Shown: in pieces, positions 51,641-64,000 of the stretch
How positions within the stretch are numbered: the stretch's first letter is position 1
Layout: every line of letters begins with the position of its first letter
Assembly: GCA_034190875.2 (NCBI GenBank)
Contig: CM067358.1
Span: 41,879,223-41,943,222, forward strand
Direction of reading: 5' to 3'
From: Urechis unicinctus
Taxonomy: Eukaryota > Annelida > Polychaeta > Xenopneusta > Urechidae
DNA: 64,000 bases
Notes under the pieces: model-generated
What the model saw: only the letters and a program-made list of their open reading frames with translations
What the model was told of the DNA's origin: nothing
The model's database searches: none
Made by a program: the position numbers and the translations under genes

Positions 51641-54600
51641 TTAACGTGTCTTTAAAAAATGGAAAACCGTAAGCTTTGATGTATATAGACACCGCGTCAT
51701 TACTTACATAATTTGTATAACTAACGATATAGCAAGCAATTTGATTTGTTTTGATACTACTTACTGCAGCTGTAGGAACAGGAACATGTTGCTTCATAAC
51801 GCGGTCATATGCAGACCATCTCAAGCACTCAAACATTTATATCAGCATTTGTCTGAGCAGGCATGGAAGGTCATTTATTGCAACCATTTAAGCCATCAGA
51901 AGATTTTTTCTATCATGAAATGCACTCGACGATAGCAAAGATGTGGTATTTGTGATGTGGTAATTTTTTAAATAGTTTATCTTACCAAATCAATGGTAAA
52001 ATCACTTGCTGTGCCCATGACCACTTAGACATAGCAGCATTCGTTTAAGAATTACTTAACTCTCCTGCTTGACCTTCAGGACGAAAGAAGCAAATACACA
52101 AGTAACGTTACATTTTCTTAACAGTCACAACACACCATACCACCATCTGAACGGAGATAAAAGCATCAGCATGATGGCGATTATCAAGTGGAATCGTTGG
52201 TTATATTGTGACGCAGTCGACGATGTTGTGGATTCATGATTCTCTGAGTAATTGCATGTTAAATGTGGAAGATATCAAATGCATGAGGAAGATGCACAAT
52301 CCGCCTACGATAACCGTCTTCCATAAACATCGCCTCTTACAAAAGATCAAAGTAATATATCCGTTAATCATTTTTCGCCGATTATGTGGGTGCAACAATT
52401 GGCCTAGCATCTAAATCCAAATGCAATCAGGGTCTAGATTAGCGTACACCTGAGCAGATATCAATCAATAATTGATGCATCAATTCATTAGGTTGAACTT
52501 GCGTGTCTTTTATTGAAGACGAGCTTGTTTGTCACCTGCTTGGCTATTTTGATAAAGGTCTGCATCGCAAGGCAACCTGGTTATTGTTAATCAATACGCT
52601 ATAATTTTATGAATAATTATCATCTATCCGCCACATGCACAGAGTTAATTTAACTGAAAAGGGCCGAAAAACACGCACTATCTAAACTTCAACTACTGCA
52701 TTGAGCTCATTCAGAGTAATTGGCCATCAAAATAAGTGCATCCTACCTCCATTCAAACCAATTATCGGGCAAGTATTCACTACCGACGCATTGTAGAGCC
52801 CATATGCTTACTGCACTGATTCAACACACATAGCTTAAAGCGATAATACTCCACCAAGATAATCTGAATCCTACAACTGTAGATATCCCGTCTCGCAACT
52901 GCAAACAAGATGAAATGAAAGTCAACATAGGGGTGCAAGAAGGATAAATATACAAACCTAAACACGACAAATATTGTTTGCTATTCTATTTTTCGTAATA
53001 GCGTTTTCGGTCAGCATTCATGGCTAATTATTCTGTAGCTTGAATTGAATAAACATCATCAATGTTCTCCTTCATTGTTATCTTTGCACAGCACTACAGC
53101 GACTGATCATTTCATTAATGTTAATGCGATACAGTGAGACACAATAAGGGTCAAATAGCGGCCAGCTGACACTAAAATGAGTCGACGGTTTGCTAATTTC
53201 GTCACAATACGTCGTCAGACACTGCTTCTGTGCTTAGAAGTGCATTGATTCGCAACCATAATCAACAATTCCTGTCATTTACCAGGCGTCAAATGACAGT
53301 GTGCCCTCCGTTCGTTATTAATACGAAGTATCTGTGGGTAGCTATAAATTGTTCAGTAAGCTGGCGGGCAGTTTGAGGAAATAATTTGATGAAAAGTTGA
53401 GAGCGATTGTGGTTTCAGACGCAATGTATAGAAATACTAACAATCGGCACCTTGTCATATATCTGGTGTAGGTTTATTTCTATTCCATTCGACGGACAAA
53501 AACATATAAATTAATACGTGTCATCATGGGATGAGTTTGGCCGTGTGTTAAGGCTAAGTGCCAAACGCCAAAGCAGTAGTTTAATTCACAGTAGTATTGG
53601 CTAACATTTTGTGATGTTTGTAACATTGCTTCTGAGACAGGTGGCCGGATCGAGTGAAATCAAGGCCAGAGAGGGAATGTACGCCGCAGAGTTTCAAACT
53701 CGTCACTCTCTGGTTCCCGTGGAATGCTAATTAATACCAACATCAACAGGTAGTTGACGACGATATAAGTATATGCCCTGTCCTGATATGTTAATTACTA
53801 CAGTCTGGTGGGTGTATAACGTTATCGATAATCGTGCCGTGTTACTATATCGTCATCAGCAATGTCTCGTGCAAACCAGCTGAAACAGGGGATTTAACAC
53901 GAAAAAATACATGCTCCCCATCGTGATCATGCAATGCCGACACGCGGTAGATAACATTTATACACATGAAAATTAACAACTTCCTGTTTCTATCGTTTCA
54001 GTATTTTGTCTATTTGCATTTATGAAATTCATTGTACGATATTGTTGTTCACGGTACCAAATAATTTACACATAATTCGTAAGGTTTAGTAAGGATTACA
54101 TAAGTAACCGGACTATTTATGAACGATCAAATCTATGAGGCCGACGAATAATATACCCAGTTAAAACGTTACGTTAGTCGATTCACCGGCGCTGCACCTG
54201 TCTATAGCATATCACGTATTACGGTCCTTGCCAGTTTGGTACTTAGTTTGTGAGTGGAATGTAACATGTTCTACATCGAACAAATTAATACTCATCACAT
54301 CACGTCGCTCTTATAATTATATAGGTTGATAACCTAGCATGCATATCATCCCCATTATCTGACATCACGTAATGTGAATTGGAGGATGGAGATTGTTTGG
54401 CATAGGACATAATTGACGACCGGTTCGTGTCATTAACACTTTACAGGTGCATGATTATTCACGCCACAAAAGTGGAGCTTTTTGTGCCATATAGTGCTGA
54501 CCAGCTTTTACAGGAACTCATGACGCCAAAAATAAGGTTATCACAAGATGATCGTGAGCACTCAAACTGTTACTCTCGGGTCTAAACCATGTAACTGTAC

Positions 54601-54701
54601 TATTGTCACAACAAGCCCAATACCATCTCCACATACTCCACAATTCGACCATCTACAGTTGATGACTTGAATCGTTAGGGTATATTTTATCGCAGATTGC
54701 A

Positions 54702-54917
54702 TTGCAATTGATGTTTTGCACTACTGGAATGTGTTATTGTAATCACTCTTATTGCTCCTGTTGCAAATCTTACCTTCGAATACATTATAAGACACCACGA
54801 CTGAAATTATTCATATTAAGGCCAAGTGTGTACTCCTTGTGCCGCCTCATAAACAGGCGTCTTTACATGGCAGGACATGGAACGCATAGACCATCAACTC
54901 AATTGTCTCCAGTGTAA
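54702..54917 (+). CDS. Short Cys-rich ORF, 71 codons (copy B), doubtful
   Basis: Near-identical partner of 19,165-19,380. Intactness is not informative because only one base differs. It is listed so that the pair can be tested against transcripts. Confidence 0.15.
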   Translation: MQLMFCTTGMCYCNHSYCSCCKSYLRIHYKTPRLKLFILRPSVYSLCRLINRRLYMAGHGTHRPSTQLSPV

Positions 54918-55248
54918 ATCGCTGCCCCTCGTAGCCTCCCTACCCCAGGGTCCTAACACTCCGTACGTATAACTCCAGATAAAACCAGGTGATACAGCAG
55001 GTACATCGTATGAGGCAGCAGAAGCTACAAAGGGTCTTATTATCTGTTTTCCATTGGGCTTGTCAGTGACACACAATTAACTTACAATTGCAATTAACCA
55101 CTGTGGTCAAGGAAAACAATGAAGCATATTACTACATCGCAAAGGTACTATGCTTCAACACGTCACCTCCATGGAGTGAATGATTCATCAGCACGTTTAA
55201 CAGAATACGCCAATTGACATATTCCAAATTTCCTTTGTTAACCTCTAG

Positions 55249-55529
55249 CATTCATACATCCACATTGATTTGGAACACAGCGGCATTCATACGACAGGTT
55301 GCCAGTTATTCAATGGGAGACAGGACTTGTGTTTTATTGTTAACTTTTGCGGCGTATTTTCGATTGACGCCATTCACAATAGATAAGACTATTGCTTTTC
55401 TGTTATTCATGTTCTCACTCACTCATTCAAGTACAATATTTGGCATTAAACATTGGCAGAATGATTTCGGCTTGGCCCAGGACGTGATAAGAACAAGTTG
55501 TTCCGCATTGTTATCGTCTGCTGACAATG
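55249..55529 (+). CDS. Candidate internal exon with two hydrophobic segments (copy B)
   Basis: The acceptor TTTCCTTTGTTAACCTCTAG ends at 55,248 and a consensus donor GTAAGT starts at 55,530. The intervening 281 bp are open in one frame (part of a 109-codon ORF, 55,214-55,543). The peptide contains hydrophobic stretches TCVLLLTFAAYF and TIAFLLFMFSL and ends in a polar segment. No family is recognised, and no neighbouring exon could be linked. Copy A carries a frameshift and a stop in the same interval, so at least one copy is dead, and chance remains possible. Confidence 0.3.
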
Positions 55530-55738
55530 GTAAGTACAGCTAAGGACGTGAACAGCATCGATTATTAGCGGTGGCTTTCATGTGTAACGATAAACTATCG
55601 ACGAGTGCCTGCATCGTTAAGCTGCATGTGTACAATACATACGGCTTACAATATAGCAATGGATAGCGAATGGCACACAGGCGATGAGAATTTCAATTGA
55701 TGCGGTTCACACAGCATGACCAACACTAAACAATCAGG

Positions 55739-55805
55739 TGGCGGGGGTCGGGTCGGGGGGCGGGTGGGGGGGGGGGGGGGGGGGTGGATGTAGGTGGAGG
55801 GGGTG
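55739..55805 (+). repeat. G-rich tract with 19-G run (copy B)
   Basis: Same tract as 20,199-20,254, but the homopolymer has grown from 7 G to 19 G (55,766-55,784). It has strong G-quadruplex potential on the plus strand. Homopolymer length may also reflect assembly or sequencing error. Confidence 0.85.
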
Positions 55806-56198
55806 ACCATTTAATAACCCTCGATGTTTAGAAACGTTTCGTGTCAAAGTCTATAAATAATGCATCTAATTATCGTCGGTTGTTATAGGCTGCGATACAT
55901 TATAACAAGTAACGAGAAATAATTTTTCTGATTACCATGCCGGCAGTAATCCCGTCACATCATGTGATGCTGTGAATAACAGGGTCGTTTATTTCTCTTT
56001 GTTACCATACCTGTACATGCACAAAATGGAAAGAATGTCAAATGGAGCAGTCAAATCTCGATATCGGGTTTTGTTCCTCGATTTAACTGTAATTTTAGAA
56101 TGCTTTGAGATAAGAGGTATAGTAGGTGTTTTTCTATAGCCAACGTACAGTCCGTGCTACCGGCGCTATATAAATATCAAACAATTCGTCTTATAACC

Positions 56199-56585
56199 TC
56201 AAATCTCTGGTAAACTGGTGTGGGACCTTTCTAGCATTCGTAGTAGAAGCAACATAGCCAGAAACGGTATTTGCCACAAATGTCGACTGCTGGACTTATT
56301 CCCATCAACATCCGCCTTCAACGACACCTCGAAGACAACACTTATCCTTGATAACGCACTGGGTGCAAATGTTGCGTGAGTAATAGAAGAGTAACTTCGG
56401 GTGCCACTACGCATGCAAATGCAATTACTTCCATTCTCTGCTAGTGTACATAAATCATTACTGAAGTTCGTTGGTACCTTGTTTGAATGGTAACCTTCTG
56501 CGGCCAATTTATATTCCAGTATGCTTACGACGAACGTCACGCTATATTCGTTATGACGCCCACTCAGGGTTGCCGACTTAATCAT
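56199..56585 (-). CDS. 128-codon minus-strand ORF of unknown function (copy B)
   Basis: The longest non-repetitive open frame in the window apart from one at 45,802-46,194. The peptide has four cysteines, two of them as CIC, N-glycosylation-type sites (NFS, NGS), and a hydrophobic C-terminal stretch FLAMLLLLRML. No domain is recognised and no initiator context or splice pair was found. The 213-bp block at 56,320-56,532 is absent from copy A without a frame change, which is compatible with coding history but has a one-in-three chance of being coincidence. Confidence 0.3.
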   Translation of the reverse strand: MIKSATLSGRHNEYSVTFVVSILEYKLAAEGYHSNKVPTNFSNDLCTLAENGSNCICMRSGTRSYSSITHATFAPSALSRISVVFEVSLKADVDGNKSSSRHLWQIPFLAMLLLLRMLERSHTSLPEI

Positions 56586-56836
56586 GGTTATCGGTGCTTT
56601 AAGTAATCCCTAGTTGCAACATAACTCATAATCATCAGCTACAGCGCTTGGCATTTACAAATTAATGATGTCGTTATTCGTCTCTATATGACATACGGAA
56701 TGTAAGATACGGCCCCCCGTCATGTAGGATATTGTGGAATAGCTACTGGACCCTCGACGCATTACCTAACGGTTAGTGCACTCCTGAGTAATATATACCG
56801 TTCTTGCGCAATACCTGGCTGTTATACCACTGCTAG

Positions 56837-56886
56837 GGAAGTCCATCGGTAAGTCCACGGTAAGTCCACGGTAAGTCTACGGTAAG
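56837..56886 (+). repeat. 11-bp minisatellite GGTAAGTCCAC, about 4 units (copy B)
   Basis: Same locus as 21,073-21,153 with fewer units and one T variant (GGTAAGTCTAC). The difference in unit number shows slippage or unequal exchange since the duplication. Confidence 0.92.
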
Positions 56887-57736
56887 GTTAAATTTGTTAA
56901 CTTGCGTGACCAATAAAATCTCACATCCTCAGTCAGTCTATTAACAGGTTATAATAAAAGTTACATGCTTTAAATATATACGTAAATTTTTTTTTGTGGG
57001 GTGTTTCATGGAACGATATCCTGACTCACGATCAACTTAGCGTTAACTCGGTGTAGGGGTATTTTTTTGCTGTACGTCCACTAAAGTGACAATGACGCTA
57101 GCTACCCTTGTATAGTTAAGGGGCGTGAACCTAATGCAGTCAGATCAATGTGTCGACGTTTGCTATAAGAGCCTCCACCTAAAAGGCTGTTTATTATGAT
57201 CAAGGTATTCTGATCTTATTCAGTGTATATCTATTTTACGATCGCGTTAAACAGAGGGAAATTAACGTTATGATTTACTGTAAATGCATCGTAATGGTAA
57301 GCATCGCATCGGGCAGGACGTTCCCTGTGCCTATTGGACTGCCTGGTTTAAGGGACTTGTGTCGCGTTAGACCTAGAGAGGCGGGGGTTCCTAGCAGACG
57401 GTAGGTCAGCCACAAATTAAATTACGACAACAGGACAATAGAGAGTATGAAGTGATCTCCATGGAATGGAACCACAACAGAAGGCTAGAGATGAGGTTAT
57501 TCATTCAATGAAGATATGGATATAATGAAGGTCGTTGTAGGGAGGCATGCAAAGAAGCATGGTGTATATTTATTATTAATAGATATGTGTCGGGAAATTT
57601 ACGAAGAAAATAATTGATTTTTTTAGCACGCTCTTATAACTGACTTGGTTTTTTTTTTCGATGTTCGAGTGTCAATGCAGAAGAGAACATACGGCTACAT
57701 GTGATAACGAGAAATAAGACGTGAGCAGATACAATA

Positions 57737-57931
57737 ATGCCATTCGCCACCTCCAACGCTGGGGAACCGTTCACCACTTCCTTGCTTCCCGGGTCAACAG
57801 CTGTTACATGGGGACCAATCTCTTGTATTTATGTGACAAGGCAAACGTTGGTTGGTATTAGCTTCTATAAAACTGAGGAGATGATCGTCAAGAAGGGCCT
57901 GGTCGATCCGGAGAAGGGAAGCGACGGGTGA
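57737..57931 (+). CDS. 64-codon ORF with GC-rich third positions (copy B), doubtful
   Basis: Partner of 21,998-22,195, lacking the first Met (ATG to ATA). Otherwise the same considerations apply: C-terminal codons ending mostly in G or C, immediate SINE downstream, and no recognised family. Confidence 0.25.
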   Translation: MPFATSNAGEPFTTSLLPGSTAVTWGPISCIYVTRQTLVGISFYKTEEMIVKKGLVDPEKGSDG

Positions 57932-57954
57932 TGTAAGACCCGACTTATTGTTCT

Positions 57955-58258
57955 CGAGGTGATGGGCCAGACACAGGTTGTGGGTTTGATAGCATGATGT
58001 GACAATGTAAATGGTTCTCCATTACTCGGAGAATCACGTTATATGGCGTTCCCATCTCGGCGAGAGGAGGCACCCGACACGGTAGTTCAATAGTACCGTG
58101 CTGGACCTTCGTCCAAGCCCGGTCTGGGTTTGTGTCAAGTTGGCGCTGGCCCTTCAGTTGACTTGTCTTAGCATCACTGTCAACCTCATCCATCAGCGTC
58201 GCGATATCAGCTCGCTGCTGAAAGTGGCGTTAGACGCCAATATTACCATTACCATTAC
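57955..58258 (+). mobile_element. tRNA-derived SINE (copy B, second), with 3' tail
   Basis: Near-identical partner of 22,219-22,523. B box-like GGTTTGATAGC lies at 57,983-57,993, and the 3' hairpin block and ATTACC tail end at about 58,258. Shared position in both duplicons shows it was inherited through the duplication and was not an independent insertion. Confidence 0.78.
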
Positions 58259-61200
58259 ATCGCAAGTTGCTCCTCAATGGCGGGTTTCGTTATGATTCAC
58301 TGTGTGGTGGTGCATTGCAACACGTGGATACAAACAGTTAATCCAATACATGGAAGCACTTACCAAGCACTCAAGAGGTGCATGCATAGATTTATGTTGG
58401 CCGCAAAAGTGCAAAGGTTATAACAGCTCCATTACACCGTAAAGCACTACCTGTGTTACCAGCACACCGTTTTACAGCGCACTTAGCATGTTTCATGCAA
58501 TTAAATCCCCACATTCTCCACATTACTAGCAATACTTAACGTCTGTGTGACTGTTTCATAATGCATCGGTTGTTAATTGAGTTTTGATGCCTTCCCCGAT
58601 AACTGTTAGCATTAAAATAACCGCAGGTAATGTTATTCCGCCAGCTGTGCGTTGTATATGTTAAGCACACTTATTTGCCACATTAGGGGTGGTGATTACG
58701 CTTGCGACAGAAGCTGTGGCAATATTGCACTTTTTCTAACATTGGTCCATTATTGATCTAACTTCATGTCATGTTTTTACAATGGAATATGGAATCATAA
58801 CACGACCAGACTAGTTATTATCAGCGAGTCGACTTAGACGTTTTGAAAATAAGGTCTATTTTTGCGTTAAACCGTATGAACGATATTGATACGTGCCATT
58901 GAATTCAAAGCAAGCATGTATTTTCATTCGGAGGTAGTGATCATATCAAACAGAATTTAGCTATTTTAATTTTGATAGGCCACGTAAAGTAAAAAACGAT
59001 TATATAGTTTCAACTTATAGAACAACGTTAAACTTAATGGCACGACATATGCATCTTAGATTTCAGTTAGGCTAAGAGTCCCTTGCTACGACATACGACA
59101 TGCGTCAACGTAAATGGAGATATTTTGTCAACTTGATGCAATTTGAAGAGGACTTAAGCATGATTGGAACTTTTGAGTTGATGGATCACTGGCTAAGAAC
59201 CATCAAAATGACACGAGCTTAAATAATCACAATACTTTAATCCTCCGTTATTGGATTACAGGATAAGATGACAGCACAAACTTGTCATGATATTTGGGAG
59301 CACATACATTTTTGATTAACATATATGTTCCTTATGCCAAACATTTTACTGCGCATGGTCTGCAATAGCATGAAAAGGGCAACAAATCTTTTGCATTCAC
59401 GCCCAAGTAACACTTGTAAAATCTAGTATACAATTCTAAACGCCGTACATCTACTACAGAGACACAATGCATGAAGATATGCAGCCAATTCTACCGGGAG
59501 CGTTTTAATTGAATGATTCAAACTTCGTCTCTATTATTAATGACAACGAGTATTCGTCATCAACTCATCATTCATTACTCAGAACACTTGCCATTGTTAC
59601 ACATAAATCATTGGTAAAATAGCAAAACACAACAACCAACATTAAAAGGGATTTGTATGTGGATGAGCATGTAGTGCAAGTTCATACTCATACAAGTCAG
59701 TCGGCAATTATCGAATGGCGAATCGCTGGTTCACTTTCACGCATTGCGCTTTTCCCTTATCAGACACCCAGCAGGTCAACCACAGATTGGGAGAAAATCG
59801 AAATGGATCCTTTGTCAGCTTCATTGCCATATTCAATATGAACCCTTGATTGGAATTTGCTTTTAGTGCAGAACATAACACGGTTCAGCATTATCGTTTA
59901 TTTCCTGTAATAGGTTTATTTTACAGATCAATGCAATTGGAATTAATCAGCCATTTCGTACGAAGACGATCATTGCAATGTTAAACCCCAATACATCCAT
60001 TCAGTTAACAGTGAAATGGACATCGGAAAGCCGTTTCACAATATTTGACTGCTACAGAAGACCATATAATCCAAAATGGTTAGACCCGCTGATTGCTCGG
60101 GTAATGATATCAAGTAAACAGAAGGAAAATGTGCCCGCCTGTCTTTTTGTTCACTGAACAATGATATTTGGCTATCATGTACGCACCTTTTTCTGATGAT
60201 ATTGGCGTGGAAAAGCCGAACAAAACCAATCAATCCGAATGCAGCTATTAAGTGCTTCTTTCCTTGCAGATCATTCTGATACAAATCACGTAAGCAACGA
60301 AAATTTAATAAAACTCATAGATTTATATAAATTTTGCTGTGGTGTCGTAGTCAGGCTCTCTTTTTGAAATGGCTAGTCGCCAAAATGATTTTCCTTCATT
60401 TTCATGGGATTAAAGTATGGATGTCTAAGGTAGGGGTCAATAAATCATATAATTGCCTGACGCCTTGAAGTGATATATCTCAACCAATATAAAGTATGAA
60501 ATATAACGTTCCGTGAGTTCGACAAGCTAAGATTCGATGGAAAATGCTTACAGGCATCGCTTTTTTCATCGGATGTGCTGTCAACATCAACCATTGCACA
60601 CTAGCTAATCCATCGATTATAATCATACAATATTTATTCTTCTTGAAAAGCGCTACTTGGCTTGCATTAAACGTTTCTTATCATTTGTGCAACTCTCAGT
60701 ACAGTACAATGACACATGGTATTAGATTTTCGTAACAATATCTATTTTCGCAAACAATGCGCCTGTTTATCGTATATGGAAGCCGCATCATGCCAGCATA
60801 TTTAATATCTTGCGCGTGGCATGGCCTGTTATAAGCTGGAGTATTTATACGATAGTGTTAATTGTCAGTACGTGAAAGGCGTACTACTTACATATGCTTT
60901 ATGGCTAGGCTGTTTTAGTATTAATTACAAACGAAAAATTACTCTGGTCATATAACTGGCAATACTTGTCCGCCAAATGGAAAGGGAAATCCACATTCTG
61001 CTAATACATGCTGATTATCGCAAGACATTAAGGGAGTCTGGGGAATGGTAAGCTGATACATAACCTCGCGTCGGCAGCACGTCTCTCAGTGAAGATGAGT
61101 GAGCCGGTTTGGTGCATAACTGATTTCATTAATGGATTTGTGCATGCTGGCTTGTGTGCATGAGCTATAGCGTGAATGAGTAGGTGGGTTCATCAATCAA

Positions 61201-61589
61201 ATGAGGTATGATTGGCTTCGTGAGTAATTGAGCCTCGAGCCTCGCGGCATAACATGACCTCGACCCTAACCCTTTCGTGGGTTGATCAAATTAATATAAT
61301 TTGTAGGTCTTGTGATTGATACTACAAACATTATCACGATTGTTTAACTGCAGAACAATCGCATCTTATTCTATCGGTTGAAGCATGTTAACATGTTTGT
61401 CTATGAGCATTAAACGTGGTAATAAGTGACAAAGTACCTAATGATGAGCAATTATTACGACTTTTCCTTGTGCCAGATTAATGCATAAGAAGCGCAACAA
61501 AGATAATTCGTTGAGTACGAAATAAACATATATATATATATATTTGAAGCAGCGGAGTGGATCTTAAAACCGACCAAGATAGTCCTCAC

Positions 61590-61836
61590 CTGCTAATTCT
61601 TTTTATCCAGCCGAATGGCCAATGTTTGAACCTGGCCGTCCCATCGCACCGGGCATTACCCATGTGGCTAGTCTGGTTAGCATTTGCAAACCCATCCGGC
61701 ATCTCTACATTTCGATCCATATCATCTGTGATATTCTGTTTGCTGTCTGTGTAAACGCGACGCTCATATCCAAATTTATATCCGATTAATGATCACATCG
61801 TGTTTGTAGCCCTCTCAGTATATCTGTATATGTAGA
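61590..61836 (-). pseudogene. Candidate exon on the minus strand (copy B, internal stop)
   Basis: Partner of 25,829-26,075 with identical flanking splice-like signals. An AGA to TGA change interrupts the frame after the TNTM residues, so this copy cannot be translated through. Several further substitutions change residues. Confidence 0.35.
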
Positions 61837-62617
61837 CTGATGAGAATAGTCGCTTGGCTATACAGTACTTAACTAGTGATTGATGAAGGGTAGCCATAAG
61901 CTAGAAGCACTAATTATTGGGGATAATCTACCTGGGGGACTATACACTTATAAGGCCACTCTGGGGTATGTGAGTAACTAGTATAGATGATATGAAAAAC
62001 ATACCGATATGGCTGTAACTCGACACGTATCTTCATCAGTCGGTGACTTCCTCTTTTGAACGGCCTTAATTTCTCATTGATCGTGCACAAAGCTGTGTGT
62101 TATATGGCGTCAAATACTACGGATGTATGCTCTATATCTATATCTTTGCTATCCGTTATCCACTCACATAAACTCTCCCGCCATTGGAATACAGACCAAT
62201 TCTACGGTCGATATTTAATGTGCTAGTGTTTGCCCGGAAGCTGTAATCCTTCAAGCAACAAAAGTTTTCATTAAATACAAGCTCCGGTCGGGACTAAGCT
62301 TAGTAGACCTAAGCTTTTTGTGCTGGCTCTGCTTCATAAGGAACACGACTGATTCAATATATGTGCATCTTTGGATGCAAATTATTCCGAGGCACTCCAC
62401 CCCGCAGCCACCCTATTTTCAAGAGCCATACAAATTTAAGTAAAATGAATACGTCAAAGATTTAAATCCCCCCAAAATTCCGTATTAGACCGCGACTTAA
62501 GGTCGGCTATCTATCAATAAAATATAACAATAGTCCGATAAAGCATAGAGACATACACGCCAAACTGCAATTTGTTTGGGGCAAAGCACCGCTTGCAGAC
62601 AGACAACTTCTCCATAC

Positions 62618-62950
62618 TTAGAAAAAATAAATAATAGCTGCAGTGTCAGATAAAGTATCTCTTATCATTATATCGCGTGACATCTCACCCACTGTCCAGT
62701 TCCGCCAAATGACTACGACAGCGTCATAGCCATAGTATGTTGCAATTGTAGTCTTCAAATATGTTGTGATTTGTGTTGAAGAGAACAACGAAATGACATA
62801 CAATAAAACACTGCTACGTCGTTTAAATAACATTATTGATGATGTACCAGACACCGTTTTATCGTCAGTAAGTGACTCGTCTATGGCTAATAACAACTTG
62901 CAACCATATCCACTCATGGTTGCAATACAGTCAGTTTGCGTTTTACACAT
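62618..62950 (-). CDS. 110-codon minus-strand ORF of unknown function (copy B)
   Basis: Same frame as 27,994-28,308 with six extra codons (around DDKTVS). The start MCKTQTD is preceded in frame by TGA a few codons upstream, so this would be a 5'-complete small ORF or an exon. There is no signal peptide and one likely membrane-type hydrophobic stretch. The excess of silent over replacement differences between copies is the only evidence for coding. Confidence 0.35.
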   Translation of the reverse strand: MCKTQTDCIATMSGYGCKLLLAIDESLTDDKTVSGTSSIMLFKRRSSVLLYVISLFSSTQITTYLKTTIATYYGYDAVVVIWRNWTVGEMSRDIMIRDTLSDTAAIIYFF

Positions 62951-63307
62951 TGAGTTGGCGTTTGAAGGAGTTCAATGAGTCTACTCGAACAATCTAGGGT
63001 ACCGACTCTTCCATATATTGTTTGCTCTGTCTCTGCCATAGGTGAATGGATATTGAGTTTCCAAATACAAATAAAATCTATAGAAAAAGTTTGTACTAGT
63101 ACCAACTCCCCAGAGAAACTAGTGTTAATTAATGTCACACATAGCATCAAAGGTCTTGTATCTTTATTCCGACATAGCGGAAACGTGCTTTGTAGCCCAC
63201 GTTTGGAATCTTTTTCATATGCCTGGAACCCGTTGAAGAGTGACTGTGCCTGTATCGCTTATTCCGGATCTGGCATGTCTTCTGTATTATATAGTTTGCT
63301 ATACTAA
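62766..63307 (+). pseudogene. Two overlapping plus-strand frames (70 and 110 codons), doubtful
   Basis: 62,766-62,978 and 62,975-63,307 overlap at ATGA in different frames. The equivalent in copy A (28,160-28,696) has stops and frame changes, and the A/B differences are almost all replacements. There is no domain. The first frame is antisense to the better-supported minus ORF. Probably not a gene. Confidence 0.15.
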
Positions 63308-63355
63308 CTGTTTAACAGAGACTAGTAAACGATCGTCTGGCCATCCAAATACGCT

Positions 63356-63826
<471 letters not shown>

Positions 63827-64000
63827 ACCTTCGAAACCAATGGTTTTAAATTTTCAGACTTTCAGTCGATACGCGGCGCTGTGGTCTCAGAAAATAGATC
63901 CTTACTTCGGCTGTCGCCATTTGTTTTGTCGGACATTACCCTTCTTGCTTGTCGGTCTAATGTGTGCGCAAAGATTCCCACAACTTGAATTAATCAAGAT
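63827..64000. other. Unique sequence to the window end
   Basis: Somewhat more GC-rich than average, with no feature recognised. A gene could continue beyond the window edge. Confidence 0.35.

Overview
This window is eukaryotic nuclear DNA, most likely from an invertebrate animal. It is AT-rich by eye. There are no long open reading frames and no operon-like packing. It holds long (AT)n microsatellites, tRNA-derived SINE copies with Pol III A and B boxes, a decayed non-LTR retrotransposon and a terminal-inverted-repeat DNA transposon flanked by TTAA. The species cannot be named from what is visible. No complete, confidently functional protein-coding gene is supported. What remains of coding character is a set of exon-sized fragments and short ORFs, several of which look like pseudogene exons.

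The dominant architecture is a nested segmental duplication. Copy A (about 3,870-28,733) and copy B (about 44,316-63,355) lie in the same orientation, separated by a 15.6-kb spacer. Copy A is about 5.8 kb longer, mainly because of a block at about 11,158-15,546 that B lacks and a few other indels of 140-730 bp. Divergence is uneven: the left third of the pair carries many substitutions and indels, whereas the stretch from about 17,040 to 25,500 in A is almost identical to its partner in B.

Each large copy is itself built from older, diverged repeats. The 6.5-8.2 kb stretch reappears at 16.3-18.2 kb, and the 15.8-16.2 kb stretch at 19.2-19.5 kb. The spacer contains further diverged copies of the A/B 3' region (31.9-33.0, 39.2-40.3 and 40.6-41.15 kb) and its own duplicated block (29.6-30.0 versus 37.9-38.6 kb). 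The region therefore looks like a long-lived locus of repeated unequal duplication.

Layout: 1-3,869 is unique sequence with a CCA-rich microsatellite. 3,870-28,733 is copy A, with two SINEs, three AT tracts, a MITE-like element, a G-rich tract, a splice-donor-like minisatellite and exon-like ORFs. 28,734-44,315 is the spacer, with the TTAA transposon, tandem duplications, a large AT tract, a possible nucleotidyltransferase exon and a LINE fragment. 44,316-63,355 is copy B. 63,356-64,000 is unique sequence broken by another AT tract.
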